DNA of 64,000 bases from Streptomyces sp. NBC_01498 (GCF_036327775.1 NZ_CP109598.1:4278001-4342000); one strand, 5' to 3'. Shown: positions 50,578 through 59,701, numbered from the stretch's first letter. The notes: a model not told the origin generated them from the sequence alone. Program-made: numbers and translations.

Positions 50578-51537
50578 ATGACCACCGACTCCACCGGCCG
50601 TATCACCACCCCCTTCGACGCCGAGTCCACCGCCGCCCAGGTCGTCGCCGGGGTGGACCTCACCGGCCGCCGCGCCGTCGTGACCGGTGCCTCCTCCGGC
50701 ATCGGCGTCGAGACCGCCCGCGCCCTCGCCGGTGCGGGCGCCGAGGTCACCCTGGCCGTACGGGACCCCGACGCGGGCGAGCGGACCGCGCGGGACATCG
50801 GCGCCACCACCGGCAACCGGAACCTGCCCGTGGTGCCGCTCGACCTCGCCGACCTGGCGTCCGTGGCCCGGTTCACCGCCGGGTGGCGGGGGCCGCTGGA
50901 CCTGCTGATCAACAACGCCGGGGTGATGTACACGCCGGAGCTGCGGACTCCGGACGGCCGGGAGCTCCAGTTCGCCACCAACCACCTCGGCCACTTCGCG
51001 CTCACCACCGGCCTGCACCCGGCGCTCGCCGCCGCCGACCGGGCCCGGATCGTCTCGCTCAGCTCGGTCGGGCATCTGGACCAGGGGATCGACTTCGACG
51101 ACATCGACTTCCGCCGCCGGCCGTTCGACACCCGCCTCGCGTACGGGCAGTCGAAGACGGCCCAGGTGCTCTTCGCCGTCGAGGCGACCCGGCGCTGGGC
51201 CGCCGACGGCATCACCGCCAACGCCGTCCACCCCGGCGCGGTCCTGTCCAACCTGACCCGGCACATGAGCCAGGACGACCTGGACAAGGCCGTCGCCTCG
51301 GGCTACACGTTCAAGTCCCCGGAACAGGGCGCCGCCACCTCCGTCCTCGTGGCGACCTGGCCGGGGCTCGACGGCGTCGGCGGCCGGTACTTCGAGGACT
51401 GCGAAGAGGCACTCCCGCAGCGGGACGGCGACCGCCGGGGCGTGGCCGCGCACGCCCTGGACCCGGTGGCGGCCGAGCGCCTGTGGCAGGTCTCCCTCGA
51501 CCTGCTGACCCCGGCCGGACCCGCCCAGACGTACTGA
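50578..51537 (+). CDS. Short-chain dehydrogenase/reductase (retinol dehydrogenase-like)
   Basis: A 319-residue SDR of the WWOX/retinol-dehydrogenase-like group. TGASSGIG near 36. LLINNAGVMYTPELRTPDG and LQFATNHLGHFALT (the NHLGHF motif is characteristic). The catalytic Ser is in VSLSSVGH and Tyr-Lys in LAYGQSKTAQ. HPGAVLSNLTRHM follows, as usual. GAGAGG lies upstream of the ATG. It probably reduces or oxidises a lipophilic carbonyl compound with NADP(H). Confidence 0.9.
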   Translation: MTTDSTGRITTPFDAESTAAQVVAGVDLTGRRAVVTGASSGIGVETARALAGAGAEVTLAVRDPDAGERTARDIGATTGNRNLPVVPLDLADLASVARFTAGWRGPLDLLINNAGVMYTPELRTPDGRELQFATNHLGHFALTTGLHPALAAADRARIVSLSSVGHLDQGIDFDDIDFRRRPFDTRLAYGQSKTAQVLFAVEATRRWAADGITANAVHPGAVLSNLTRHMSQDDLDKAVASGYTFKSPEQGAATSVLVATWPGLDGVGGRYFEDCEEALPQRDGDRRGVAAHALDPVAAERLWQVSLDLLTPAGPAQTY

Positions 51538-51888
51538 CTCGTGGGCTCGGACGGGCGCGCGGGCGCGTGTTCTCAGAGGTCGATCCGCGACGGCCCGCCG
51601 CCGCCGACCGGTGGCGGCGCGCGCGTCATCAGGCACTCCTCCAGGACGGGGACGTAAATGGCGGCGCGGGTGGCGCCGGGGTGGTCCGGCGGCCGGATGC
51701 CCCGGCGGAAGGCACAGCGATGACCACGGAAACGCACGGAGGTCGTGGCGGCGGAGACCACCCGGCCGGTGATATCGCCATCTCGTCCGTGGCGACCGGT
51801 CGCCCGCCCGTGAGAACCCCGACCGCACCCCCGTCGCCGGAGGCGAACTCACAGACGAACGAAGCCAGTCGCAGCCCTCGCCGTTCGT
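51538..51888. other. Gap between SDR and ankyrin genes, no supported gene
   Basis: A plus-strand ATG at 51720 with GGAAGG 8 nt upstream opens MTTETHGGRGGGDHPAGDIA, but the frame then runs antisense through the ankyrin gene with shadow-like Arg/Pro composition, so I do not call it. Otherwise I see only GC-rich sequence. Confidence 0.4.
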
Positions 51889-52299
51889 TCAGGCCCCCGC
51901 CTCCTCCAGCAGCCGTACGGTCTCCGGATACGGCCCCGCCCGCGCCCATTCGAGCGGCGAGCGTCCGTCGCCGCCGTCCTCGCGCAGCCCCGGATCGGCG
52001 CCGTGCGCGAGCAGTTCGCGTACGGCGCCGTCATGGCCCCAGCACGCCGCCCCGCACAGCGGTGTCCCCTCGTCGCCCTGCCCGCTCTCGGTGTCGGGCA
52101 GCGCGCCCGCCGCCAGGAGCAGGCGTACGGCGGCGGCGTCGCCGTGCACCGCCGCCGCGTACAGGGGCGTCGAGCCCTCGGAGTCGTACGTCTGCGCGGG
52201 CGCGCCCGCCCGCAGCAGTGCGCCGACCTCCGCCGTGTGTCCGAGCCGCGCCGCCCACACCAGACGCCGTGCCAGCTTCTTGCGCCGTCTTCTGTTCAT
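51889..52299 (-). CDS. Ankyrin-repeat protein
   Basis: A 136-residue protein with a basic start (MNRRRRKKLARR) and three to four ankyrin repeats. Diagnostic stretches: GHTAEVGALLRAGA, EGSTPLYAAAVHGDAAAVRLLLAAGA, GTPLCGAACWGHDGAVRELLAHGADP and RSPLEWARAGPYPETVRLLEEAGA. It is a protein-protein interaction module with no enzymatic part. AAGGAG precedes the ATG. Its partner is unknown; the next genes on the strand (EamA transporter, YbaK) start further upstream and may be co-transcribed. Confidence 0.88.
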   Translation of the reverse strand: MNRRRRKKLARRLVWAARLGHTAEVGALLRAGAPAQTYDSEGSTPLYAAAVHGDAAAVRLLLAAGALPDTESGQGDEGTPLCGAACWGHDGAVRELLAHGADPGLREDGGDGRSPLEWARAGPYPETVRLLEEAGA

Positions 52300-52364
52300 G
52301 ACTCTCCTTCTCGTCCCTGTCCCTCGCCCCGACCGCCCCGACCGCCCCGACCGACTCGATCGAC

Positions 52365-53216
52365 TCAACTCACGTGCAGCATCAGGCCGATGCCGACGAC
52401 CATCAGCCCGGCCGCCGCGAGGCGCGGTGTGCCGAAGCGCTCCTTGAAGAAGACCGCCCCTATCGCCGCGCCCACGATGATCGAGGACTCCCGCAGCGCG
52501 GCGATCGGCGCGAGCGGGGCGCGTGTCTGTGCCCACAGCACGAGGGCGTACGCCCCCACGGACAGCGCCGCACCGAGCAGGCCGAGCCGGGCGTGCGGGC
52601 GCAGCCGTTCGAGGAGGCCGTCGCGGCGCGCGTACAGCGCGTAGAGCGGGATCAGCGAACCTTGCAGGAGCATCAGCCAGGCGATGTAGCCGAGCGGCGT
52701 GCCCGACTCGCGGACGCCCACGCCGTCCACGACGGTGTACGCGGCGATCGACACCCCTGTCGCGAGGGCGGCCACCAGCGCGGGCCACCGGGGTTTCGCC
52801 GCCGCGCTCCGCATCCCCCACAGGGCGACACCGACCAGCCCGGCCGACGCGACCGCCACGCCGGCCGCCTGCCAGCGGTCCAGCGACTCGCCCACGAAGA
52901 CCGCCGCCAGGACCGTCACCAGCAGGGGCGCCGTACCGCGGGCGATCGGATACATCTGGCCGAAGTCGCCGAGGCTGAACGACCGCATCAGCAGCGCCTG
53001 GTAGCCGAGGTGCAGCACCGCCGAGGCGACCAGATACGGCCACGCGCCGGCGTCCGGGAACGGCGCGAAGCACGCGGCGACCGCGCCGATGAGCGCCCCG
53101 CCGCCCGCGATGAGGGTGAAGGCGACCAGCTGGTCGCGGATTCCGTGCGCGATCGCGTTCCACGAGGCGTGTGTGACGGCCGCCAGCAGCACGGCCGCCG
53201 CGACCAGCGGCGTCAC
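52365..53216 (-). CDS. EamA-family (DMT superfamily) transporter
   Basis: A 283-residue protein with ten hydrophobic helices in two EamA repeats. The GTG at 53216 overlaps the ybaK-like stop (GTGA) and opens TPLVAAAVLLAAVTHASWNA, the usual first helix. YPIARGTAPLLVTVLAAVFVGESL is the repeat-end signature. SSIIVGAAIGAVFFKERFG repeats it in the C-terminal half. It exports or exchanges small metabolites, specificity unknown. It is translationally coupled to the upstream deacylase gene. Confidence 0.88.
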   Translation of the reverse strand: MTPLVAAAVLLAAVTHASWNAIAHGIRDQLVAFTLIAGGGALIGAVAACFAPFPDAGAWPYLVASAVLHLGYQALLMRSFSLGDFGQMYPIARGTAPLLVTVLAAVFVGESLDRWQAAGVAVASAGLVGVALWGMRSAAAKPRWPALVAALATGVSIAAYTVVDGVGVRESGTPLGYIAWLMLLQGSLIPLYALYARRDGLLERLRPHARLGLLGAALSVGAYALVLWAQTRAPLAPIAALRESSIIVGAAIGAVFFKERFGTPRLAAAGLMVVGIGLMLHVS

Positions 53217-53731
53217 GCCGGGCGCTCGCGTACGTCCACCAGGCTGCCGCCCGCGTACGTGACCAGGCTCTCGGGGTCCATCGGGAACACCGTGTGCGGG
53301 GTCCCGGCCGCCGCCCACACCACCTCGTGGTCGAGCAGCCCCCGGTCGGCGAGCACCCGCGTACGGCTGCGGTGCCCGAAGGGCGGCACACCGCCGATCG
53401 CGTACCCGGTGGTCTCCCGTACGAGATCGGCCCGCGCCCGCGTGACCGCCCCGGCGCCCAACTCCTCGCGTACGCGCTCCACATCCACCCGCGAGCCCCC
53501 GTCCACCAGCACCAGGACGGGGACACCGTCGGCCTCGAAGACCAGCGACTTGACGATCTCGCCCAGCCCGCAGCCGACCGCGGCGGCGGCCTCGGCGGCC
53601 GTCCGCGTCCCGTCCGGAAACCCCCGAACCGCCCCGAGGACGTCATCGAGCCCCAGCCCACGCAGGGCTTCGGCGAAGCGGGGATGGGCGGGGGTGCGGG
53701 ATGTGGGGGGCGTACCACCGGGGTTGCTCAT
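53213..53731 (-). CDS. YbaK/EbsC-family aminoacyl-tRNA deacylase
   Basis: A 172-residue trans-editing protein that hydrolyses mischarged tRNA (Cys-tRNA(Pro) or similar). EIVKSLVFEADGVPVLVLVDGG contains the catalytic Lys of the YbaK/ProX fold. YAIGGVPPFGH is the substrate-site GxxxPxG/H loop. VVWAAAGTPHTVFPMDPESL closes the domain. TAGCGT lies 7 nt before the ATG, suggesting a leaderless mRNA. The GTGA overlap couples it to the EamA transporter gene. Confidence 0.9.
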   Translation of the reverse strand: MSNPGGTPPTSRTPAHPRFAEALRGLGLDDVLGAVRGFPDGTRTAAEAAAAVGCGLGEIVKSLVFEADGVPVLVLVDGGSRVDVERVREELGAGAVTRARADLVRETTGYAIGGVPPFGHRSRTRVLADRGLLDHEVVWAAAGTPHTVFPMDPESLVTYAGGSLVDVRERPA

Positions 53732-53738
53732 GCCGGGC

Positions 53739-53850
53739 ACGCTAGCGGGAGCCGAACGACACGGGCGAGCCGGTTTCGCCGGGGACGGGGCGCGCCTGGT
53801 CGTACCCGTCGGCGGGTGACCGGTTCCCGCCGTCACCCGGGTATTAGGTT
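53739..53850. promoter_or_regulatory. Divergent leaderless promoters (YbaK / VOC protein)
   Basis: Minus strand TAGCGT (53744-53739), 7 nt before ATG 53731. Plus strand TAGGTT (53845-53850), 6 nt before ATG 53857. Neither start has a Shine-Dalgarno sequence. Confidence 0.55.
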
Positions 53851-53856
53851 GGCGGC

Positions 53857-54600
53857 ATGACACTGGGACTGGTGCAGGTGAACGTCAAGGCCCGGGACGA
53901 CTCGGCGGTGGCCCGGTTCTGGGGGGAGGCGCTCGGCTGGGGTGTTTCCGGTGACGGTGACGGGGACGGGGTGTCGAGGGTCGGACCGGCGGACTTCGTC
54001 TGGCCGGACCCCGTCGGCATCCGTCTCGATGTCGTCCAGGTCCCCGACCCCGAATCCGTGAAGTACCGCATGCACCTCGACCTCGCCAGCAACTCCCTCG
54101 CTCATCAGGCGGAGTTGGTCGCGCGGCTGAGGGATCTCGGTGCGACGCCCGCCGATGTGGGCCAGGGCGATGTTCCGTGGACGGTGCTGGCCGACCCCGA
54201 GGGCAATGTCTTCTGCGTGCTGGAGCCCCGGGACATGTACCGGGACACCGGGCCGATCGCCGCCGTCGTGGTCGACTGCGCGGATCCGCGCGCCATGGCC
54301 CGGTTCTGGGGCGACGCCCTGGGCTGGACCCCGCACGAGGAGAGCGACGATCTCACGCGGCTGCGGTCCCCGAAGGGCACCGGCCCGTATCTGGAGTTCT
54401 TCCACACGCCCGGCGGGGCGACCGAGCGGCACCGGGTCCATCTCGACGTGGCGCCGTACCGCCGTGAGGACCAGGCGGCGGAGGTGGCACGGCTGCGGAG
54501 CCTCGGCGCCACCGATGTCGACCTCGGCCAGGGCGATGTCCCGTGGGTCGTCCTCGCGGACCCGGAGGGCAACGCGTTCTGCGTGCTCGCTCCGCGCTGA
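53857..54600 (+). CDS. VOC-superfamily protein with two glyoxalase-like domains
   Basis: A 247-residue protein built of two homologous halves (about 1-122 and 128-247). Each contains ARFWG(E/D)ALGW, a (M/V)HLDLA or VHLDVA strand, a LRxLGAT segment, DxGQGDVPW and VLADPEGN.FCVL. This is the glyoxalase/bleomycin-resistance (VOC) fold used for metal-dependent isomerases, dioxygenases and drug-binding proteins; function cannot be assigned. Internal duplication is obvious in the DNA too (GGCCAGGGCGATGT...CCGTGG twice). It is followed by a DinB and another VOC gene on the same strand. Confidence 0.9.
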   Translation: MTLGLVQVNVKARDDSAVARFWGEALGWGVSGDGDGDGVSRVGPADFVWPDPVGIRLDVVQVPDPESVKYRMHLDLASNSLAHQAELVARLRDLGATPADVGQGDVPWTVLADPEGNVFCVLEPRDMYRDTGPIAAVVVDCADPRAMARFWGDALGWTPHEESDDLTRLRSPKGTGPYLEFFHTPGGATERHRVHLDVAPYRREDQAAEVARLRSLGATDVDLGQGDVPWVVLADPEGNAFCVLAPR

Positions 54601-54696
54601 CGCGGAGCGAGCGGAGCGTGGATGCCGATCGCGGATGCGGATCGCGGATGCGGATCGCGGACCGATCCTGACCGCGTTGCCTGTCACGGTGGCGGC

Positions 54697-55308
54697 ATGA
54701 ACGCCAACGGACTCGACGGACTTGACGGACTCGACGGACCGGACGTCTCCCACCGACCCGACTGGAACCTGACGCTGCGCGAACAGTGGGAGTTCCACTG
54801 GAACCATCAGCTCCGGGCCCGGCTGGAGGGACTCACCGACGACGAGTACTTCTGGTCCCCGGTGCCGGACGCCTGGACCGTCCGGCCGCGCGACCGCGCG
54901 GACGCCCGCATGCGATTCGGCGGCGGGGACTTCACCATGGACTACGAGTTCCCCGGCCCGGAACCGGCGGCCTTCACGACGATCGCCTGGCGCCTCGGCC
55001 ACGTGATCGTCGGCGTGCTCGCCGCCCGCAACGCGGCGCACTTCGGCGCGCCCCCGGCGTCGTACACGACCTGGGAGTACGCCGGGAGCGCGGCCGGCGC
55101 GCTCGGCCAGCTCCAGGCGCAGCTCGACCTCTGGCTGGCGGGGGTGGCCGGTCTCGGCGACGACGGGCTCCGGGTTCCGGTCGGGGAGAAGGAGCCCTAT
55201 CCGGAGCTGACCATGGCCGATCTGGTGCTGCACATCCACCGCGAGCTGATCCACCACCTGTCGGAGGTCTGCCTGCTGCGCGACCTCCACGCGCACACGC
55301 GCCCATGA
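54697..55308 (+). CDS. DinB-family protein (mycothiol-dependent maleylpyruvate isomerase-like)
   Basis: A 203-residue four-helix DinB domain. The three metal-binding histidines are expected in WEFHWNHQLRARLEGLTDDEYFW (His of helix 1), IAWRLGHVIVG (helix 2) and IHRELIHHLSEVCLLRDL (helix 3). The N-terminal NGLDGLDGLDGPD is a short tandem repeat. CACGGT lies 6 nt before the ATG, suggesting a leaderless start. DinB proteins in actinobacteria include mycothiol- and bacillithiol-type transferases; the partner substrate is unknown. Confidence 0.85.
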   Translation: MNANGLDGLDGLDGPDVSHRPDWNLTLREQWEFHWNHQLRARLEGLTDDEYFWSPVPDAWTVRPRDRADARMRFGGGDFTMDYEFPGPEPAAFTTIAWRLGHVIVGVLAARNAAHFGAPPASYTTWEYAGSAAGALGQLQAQLDLWLAGVAGLGDDGLRVPVGEKEPYPELTMADLVLHIHRELIHHLSEVCLLRDLHAHTRP

Positions 55309-55382
55309 ACCGCGCCCACGCGCCCACGCCCCTCATGAACCGGCCGTCATTGAAACCGGCCCACCACGAACGGAGCCTCGCC

Positions 55383-55844
55383 ATGAGCCGCCACATCCAG
55401 ATCACCTTCGACGCCCACGACCCCGCGGCGCTCTCGTCCTTCTGGCGCGACGCGCTCGGTTACGTCCACCCCGGCCCGCCCGGCGTCGACGTGCCCGAGG
55501 GCGCCGACCCGCTGGCCGCCTGGGACGACTTCCTGGCGGGCATCGGCGTACCGGCGGACCAGCGCAACACCCGCTCGGCCGTCGAGGACCCGGACGGGCA
55601 CGGCCCCCGGCTTTTCTTCCAGCAGGTGCCGGAGGACAAGGTCGCCAAGAACCGGGTCCATCTCGACGTCCGCGCCGCACCCGGACTGGAGGGGGAGGAG
55701 CGGATGGCGGCGCTGGAGACCGAGTGCGCGCGCCTGGTGACGCTGGGCGCGACCCGCCTGCGACGCGACGAGCCCGCACCCCCGATGAGCAGCGGCTTCA
55801 TCGTGATGGCAGATCCCGAGGGCAACGAATTCTGCCTGGACTGA
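55383..55844 (+). CDS. VOC-superfamily (glyoxalase-like) protein
   Basis: A 153-residue single VOC domain of the common Streptomyces type: HIQITFDAHDPAALSSFWRDALGYV, LFFQQVPEDKVAKNRVHLDV, ARLVTLGATRLRRDE, FIVMADPEGNEFCLD. GGAG precedes the ATG. Immediately after its TGA, a 39-bp minisatellite begins and stays in this gene's reading frame, so loss of the stop would append repeats of GPPGPPELLRLAV. Confidence 0.9.
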   Translation: MSRHIQITFDAHDPAALSSFWRDALGYVHPGPPGVDVPEGADPLAAWDDFLAGIGVPADQRNTRSAVEDPDGHGPRLFFQQVPEDKVAKNRVHLDVRAAPGLEGEERMAALETECARLVTLGATRLRRDEPAPPMSSGFIVMADPEGNEFCLD

Positions 55845-55850
55845 GCGAGT

Positions 55851-56055
55851 CCGCCGGGTCCGCCGGAACTTCTCCGCCCGGCCGTGGGGCCGCCGGGTCC
55901 GCCGGAACTTCTCCGCCTGGCCGTGGGGCCGCCGGGTCCGCCGGAACTTCTCCGCCTGGCCGTGGGGCCGCCGGGGCCGCCGGAACTTCTCCGCCTGGCC
56001 GTGGGGCCGCCGGGTCCGCCGGAACTTCTCCGCCTGGCCGTGGGGCCGCCGGAGC
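55851..56055. repeat. 39-bp tandem minisatellite (five copies plus partial)
   Basis: The unit starts CCGCCGGGTCCGCCGGAACT and ends GGCCGTGGGG. Copies start at 55851, 55890, 55929, 55968 and 56007, with two single-base differences (C/T in copy 1, T/G in copy 4). It lies 6 nt after the VOC stop and ends 50 nt before the end of the convergent penicillin-binding gene. The unit is 13 codons long and in frame with the VOC gene. Confidence 0.95.
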
Positions 56056-56107
56056 CTTTCACGCGGCCGGATCCCACGGAGCCCCGTTCAGCCCGGCGTA
56101 GCCTTCT

Positions 56108-57742
56108 TCACCCCGCCGCGAGTACGGCGGCGACCACCGGGCCCGCCGCGTCCCCGCCGTGGCCGCCGGACTCGACGCTCGCGGCGGCGGCCAGGTCGTC
56201 CTGGAAGCCGGTGAACCAGCTGTTCGACGTGGCCTGCCCGTCCACCTCCGCCGAACCCGTCTTCGCGCCCTTGTCCCCGCCCAGTCCGGCCATCGCCGCC
56301 CGGCCGGTGCCCCACGCGGCGGTCTGGCGCATCATCTCGCGCAGGGCCTGGCCCACCGACTGGGGCAACTGCCGCTGTGCGTAAGCCAGTTGGCGGTTGT
56401 CGAGTTGGCGCGGGACGATGATCGGCTGGCGGAAGCGGCCGTCCTTGGCGGTGGCGGTGACGGACGCGATGTTCAGGACGTTCATCTGGACCGTGCCCTG
56501 GCCTATGTACTGGGCGGCGGCCCCGCCTCCGTCCGCCTCCGGCACGCTGCCGTCGGCGGAGGGGATGCCGGTCTGCCAGTTCAGCCCGAGCCCGAAGACC
56601 TCGCGCGCCTCGGCGGGCAGCGCGTGGTCGTCCCCCGTGTCGTCTATCAGCTTGATGAAGGCCGTGTTGCAGGAGCGGGCGAAGCTCTGCGTGAAGGTGC
56701 CGTCCTGGATCTCGAAGTTCTTCAGGTTGTGGAACGACGTGCCCTGGTAGAGCACCGTCTTCGGGCACTCCGCCGGCCGGTCCGCGCCGACCAGCCCCTT
56801 CTCCAGCAGCATCGCGGCGGTCACGATCTTCATCGTGGAGCCCGGTGCCTGCTTGCCGAGCATCGCCGCGTTGAAGCCGTCCTCACGGTTGTTGGCGACG
56901 GCGATGATCTCGCCGGTGCTCGGCTTCACCGCGGCCACGGACGCCTGCGGGTATTTCTTCACGGCCGTCTCCGCCGCCGCCTGCACCCTCGCGTCGAGCG
57001 TCGTCCGCAGCTCGCCGCTCCGGCCCTTGGCGAGCGTCACCAGGGTCGTACGGGGCAGCTTCTCGTCGTCGTCCTCGATCCAGGTCTCGACGCCGGGCTT
57101 GCCGCCCGCCTTCTCGCCGTACTTGTCGCGCAGTTGGTCGAGCACCGGCGCGAGTGACGGGTACTTCTCGGCGGTCAGCTCCCGCCCGTCGCGGTCGAGC
57201 GCCTTGATCGGCGGTGTCGCCGCCTCGCCCGTGACCAGGCGCGAGGTCTTCGTCAGCTTGGGGTGGACGACGGTGGGCAGCCAGTCGACCAGCGGCTTCC
57301 CGGTGGTCAGCCCGCGTACGACGGTCAGTTCGGAGGCGTACGCGAGGGGCTTGCTCACGCCCTCGTACGTCACCGTCGCCTTCACGGTGAACGGCACCGT
57401 CGCGCCCGTCGCCTTCCCGGGGGTGATCACGGCGCCCGTGATGTGCGCCTCCTCGGCGTACGAGGCGACGGCGGCCTTCGCGGCGTCCGGGTTGTTGGTG
57501 TACGCGGCGGCGCGCTCGGGGTCCTTCCCGTCGGCCCACGCGGCGAGGAACTCCGCCGCCGTGTCGGCGATCTCGTCCGCGCCGGGCGGCCCGGTCCGGA
57601 TCTCCGCCGACGCCGACCGGGCTTCCGTACCGTCGTCGCCGTCGCCGCCCCCGCCGAGAACCTGGTACGCCCCGTAGCCGACCCCACCGGCCACCATGAT
57701 GAACACACCGCCCACGATGGCGACTTTGGCCCCACTGCGCAT
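56108..57742 (-). CDS. Penicillin-binding protein (NTF2-like domain plus transpeptidase)
   Basis: A 544-residue membrane-anchored transpeptidase. The ATG at 57742 has GAGGGGG 8 nt upstream. Anchor helix at about 7-27. An MecA-like NTF2 domain follows (AAEFLAAWADGKDPERAAAYT...). The transpeptidase domain has GSTMK (SxxK nucleophile, about 300), SCN (SxN, about 355) and KTGSAE (about 500). It cross-links peptidoglycan during growth or sporulation. It lacks the C-terminal PASTA repeats of PknB-linked enzymes. It lies upstream of, and on the same strand as, the protein O-mannosyltransferase region, as in other Streptomyces. Confidence 0.92.
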   Translation of the reverse strand: MRSGAKVAIVGGVFIMVAGGVGYGAYQVLGGGGDGDDGTEARSASAEIRTGPPGADEIADTAAEFLAAWADGKDPERAAAYTNNPDAAKAAVASYAEEAHITGAVITPGKATGATVPFTVKATVTYEGVSKPLAYASELTVVRGLTTGKPLVDWLPTVVHPKLTKTSRLVTGEAATPPIKALDRDGRELTAEKYPSLAPVLDQLRDKYGEKAGGKPGVETWIEDDDEKLPRTTLVTLAKGRSGELRTTLDARVQAAAETAVKKYPQASVAAVKPSTGEIIAVANNREDGFNAAMLGKQAPGSTMKIVTAAMLLEKGLVGADRPAECPKTVLYQGTSFHNLKNFEIQDGTFTQSFARSCNTAFIKLIDDTGDDHALPAEAREVFGLGLNWQTGIPSADGSVPEADGGGAAAQYIGQGTVQMNVLNIASVTATAKDGRFRQPIIVPRQLDNRQLAYAQRQLPQSVGQALREMMRQTAAWGTGRAAMAGLGGDKGAKTGSAEVDGQATSNSWFTGFQDDLAAAASVESGGHGGDAAGPVVAAVLAAG

Positions 57743-57982
57743 GAGCGCGTCCCCCTCCCCAGGAGTGCCCCGGACACGTGTCTCAACGTGTTCACGGGGC
57801 AACTAATCGCACTCTACGGGACGGGTGGGGGCAAAGGGCCGCCCGTTATCGGACCGCGACGAATCGGCCGGAACGGTACGCCACACCCCGGCCGGCCGGC
57901 CCCAGCACCCCTCGCCGACCGCCTCCCAGCACCCGCGCCGAGCGCCGTCGACCGCCTCAACACCCGCGCCGGTGAACCCGGT

Positions 57983-59701
57983 TCACACCCAGGTGTCCAG
58001 CCACATCCGGTCCTGCCACTCCCCGAGCGGGATCGTCTGGCCCGTGTAGAGGGGGAAGAAGTAGATGAAGTTCCACACGATGAGCAGGACCAGCACGCCC
58101 GCCCCCACGGCGCCGACCGTCCGGCGTCTCTCGTCGGAGCCCGGTGGGCCCAGCATCGCGCCGATCATCATCGACACCGCCAGACAGAGGAACGGGACGA
58201 AGACCACCGCGTAGAAGAGGAAGATCGTGCGTTCCTGGTAGAAGAACCACGGCACCCAGCCCGCCGCGATCCCGCAGGCGATGGCGCCCGCCCGCCAGTC
58301 GCGGCGGAAGAACCAGCGCCACAGCACGTACAGGATCGCGAAGCACGCCGCCCACCAGAGCAGCGGCGTACCCATCGCCAGCACCTCCTGGGCGCACTTG
58401 TCGCCCGGGTCGGCGGCGCAGCCCTCCGTGCCGCCCCTCGGGTCCTCGTAGAAGTACGAGACCGGGCGGCCCAGGACGATCCAGCTCCAGGGGTTGGACT
58501 GGTAGGTGTGGCCCGACGTCAGATTGACGTGGAAGTCGTAGACCGTGACCTCGTAGTGCCACAGGCTGCGCAGCCAGTCCGGCAACCAGAACCACCAGCC
58601 GCCGTCCCGCGTCGCGGCCCAGTCCCGGAAGTAGCCCTTGCCGGTGACGATCCAGCCCGTCCAGCTGGCGACGTACGTGACGAGCGCGACCGGGACCGTC
58701 GAGACGAAGGCCGGCAGCAGATCCCGCCGGAGCACCGAGAGGTACGGGCGCGCCGCCCCGGCGGTGCGCCGGGCGCCGATGTCCCAGGCGATCGTGAGCA
58801 GCCCGAACGCGGCCAGGATGTAGAGGCCGTTCCACTTCGTCGCGAAGGCCAGCCCCAGCATCACCCCGGCGGCGATCCGCCACGGGCGCCACCCGAGCCG
58901 CAGCCGGTCGCCGACGGCGGCACTCGGCCGCAGCAGCCCGTCCGCGTCCACGGGCAGCGCGTCGGCGAACCGCCGCCGCGCCCAGTCCCGGTCCAGCAGC
59001 AGACAGCCGAACGCGGCCAGTACGAAGAACATCAGGACCAGGTCGAGCAGGGCCGTGCGGCTCATCACGAAGTGCAGCCCGTCGACGGCGAGCAGCCCGC
59101 CCGCCAGACACCCCAGGAAGGTCGAGCGGAACAGCCGGCGGCCGATGCGGCAGAGCATGAAGACGGAGAGCGTGCCGAGGACCGCCACCATGAAGCGCCA
59201 GCCGAACGGGTCGAAGCCGAACATCAGCTCGCCGAGCCCGATGACCCACTTGCCGACCGGCGGATGCACCACATAGCCGGGGTCGGCCGGCACCGGGATC
59301 TTCGACGGGTCGGCCAGGATCAGCTTGTCGATGTCCTTGGGCCAGCTCGCCTCGTACCCCCGGTTGACCAGCGCCCAGGAGTCCTTCGCGTAGTACGTCT
59401 CGTCGAATATCACCGCCTTGGGGCTGCCCAGATGCCAGAACCGCAGCAGCCCGGCGACCAGCGCCACCAGCGCGGGCCCGAGCCAAGCGGACCAGCGCAC
59501 CACCCGGTCGGCGAGCAGCGGCGGGACACCGAGCACGATCCAGAGGCGTTCGGAGGGTTCCGTGTACGGGGGGACCAGCCGCTCGCGCAGCCCGATCACG
59601 GGTCTCGGCGCATAGCCGAACCGCCGCAGCCGCTGGGGCCATGACGGCGGCCTTTCCTCGGCGTCCCGACCCTGGAGGGCTTCTGGCGCAGTACTGGTCA
59701 C
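57983..59701 (-). CDS. pmt: Protein O-mannosyltransferase (GT39)
   Basis: A 572-residue polytopic glycosyltransferase that moves mannose from polyprenyl-phosphate-mannose to Ser/Thr of secreted proteins; in S. coelicolor its homologue is needed for infection by phage phiC31. The N-terminal FDETYYAKDSW contains the catalytic Asp-Glu after the first helix. Also seen are VVHPPVGKWVIGLGE, RTALLDLVLMF, GLAFATKWNG, and a MIR-less lumenal loop with HTYQSNPWSW. Eleven or so hydrophobic segments follow. The GTG at 59701 is preceded by TACGAT at 6 nt, so the mRNA is probably leaderless. It is divergent from rsmI. Confidence 0.92.
   Translation of the reverse strand: MTSTAPEALQGRDAEERPPSWPQRLRRFGYAPRPVIGLRERLVPPYTEPSERLWIVLGVPPLLADRVVRWSAWLGPALVALVAGLLRFWHLGSPKAVIFDETYYAKDSWALVNRGYEASWPKDIDKLILADPSKIPVPADPGYVVHPPVGKWVIGLGELMFGFDPFGWRFMVAVLGTLSVFMLCRIGRRLFRSTFLGCLAGGLLAVDGLHFVMSRTALLDLVLMFFVLAAFGCLLLDRDWARRRFADALPVDADGLLRPSAAVGDRLRLGWRPWRIAAGVMLGLAFATKWNGLYILAAFGLLTIAWDIGARRTAGAARPYLSVLRRDLLPAFVSTVPVALVTYVASWTGWIVTGKGYFRDWAATRDGGWWFWLPDWLRSLWHYEVTVYDFHVNLTSGHTYQSNPWSWIVLGRPVSYFYEDPRGGTEGCAADPGDKCAQEVLAMGTPLLWWAACFAILYVLWRWFFRRDWRAGAIACGIAAGWVPWFFYQERTIFLFYAVVFVPFLCLAVSMMIGAMLGPPGSDERRRTVGAVGAGVLVLLIVWNFIYFFPLYTGQTIPLGEWQDRMWLDTWV

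Noticed and set aside
51720..51888. Small plus-strand gene starting at 51720 with a plausible ribosome-binding site
   Set aside because: After ~55 residues the frame continues antisense through the ankyrin gene with shadow composition and no natural end, so coding is doubtful.
55851..56055. CRISPR array or collagen-like gene
   Set aside because: There are no spacers. A start codon with ribosome-binding site is lacking, and the repeat follows a stop codon.
57263..59644. 793-codon plus-strand frame opposite the penicillin-binding protein and pmt
   Set aside because: Composition is Arg/Pro/His-rich without motifs, while both minus-strand genes show complete catalytic motifs.
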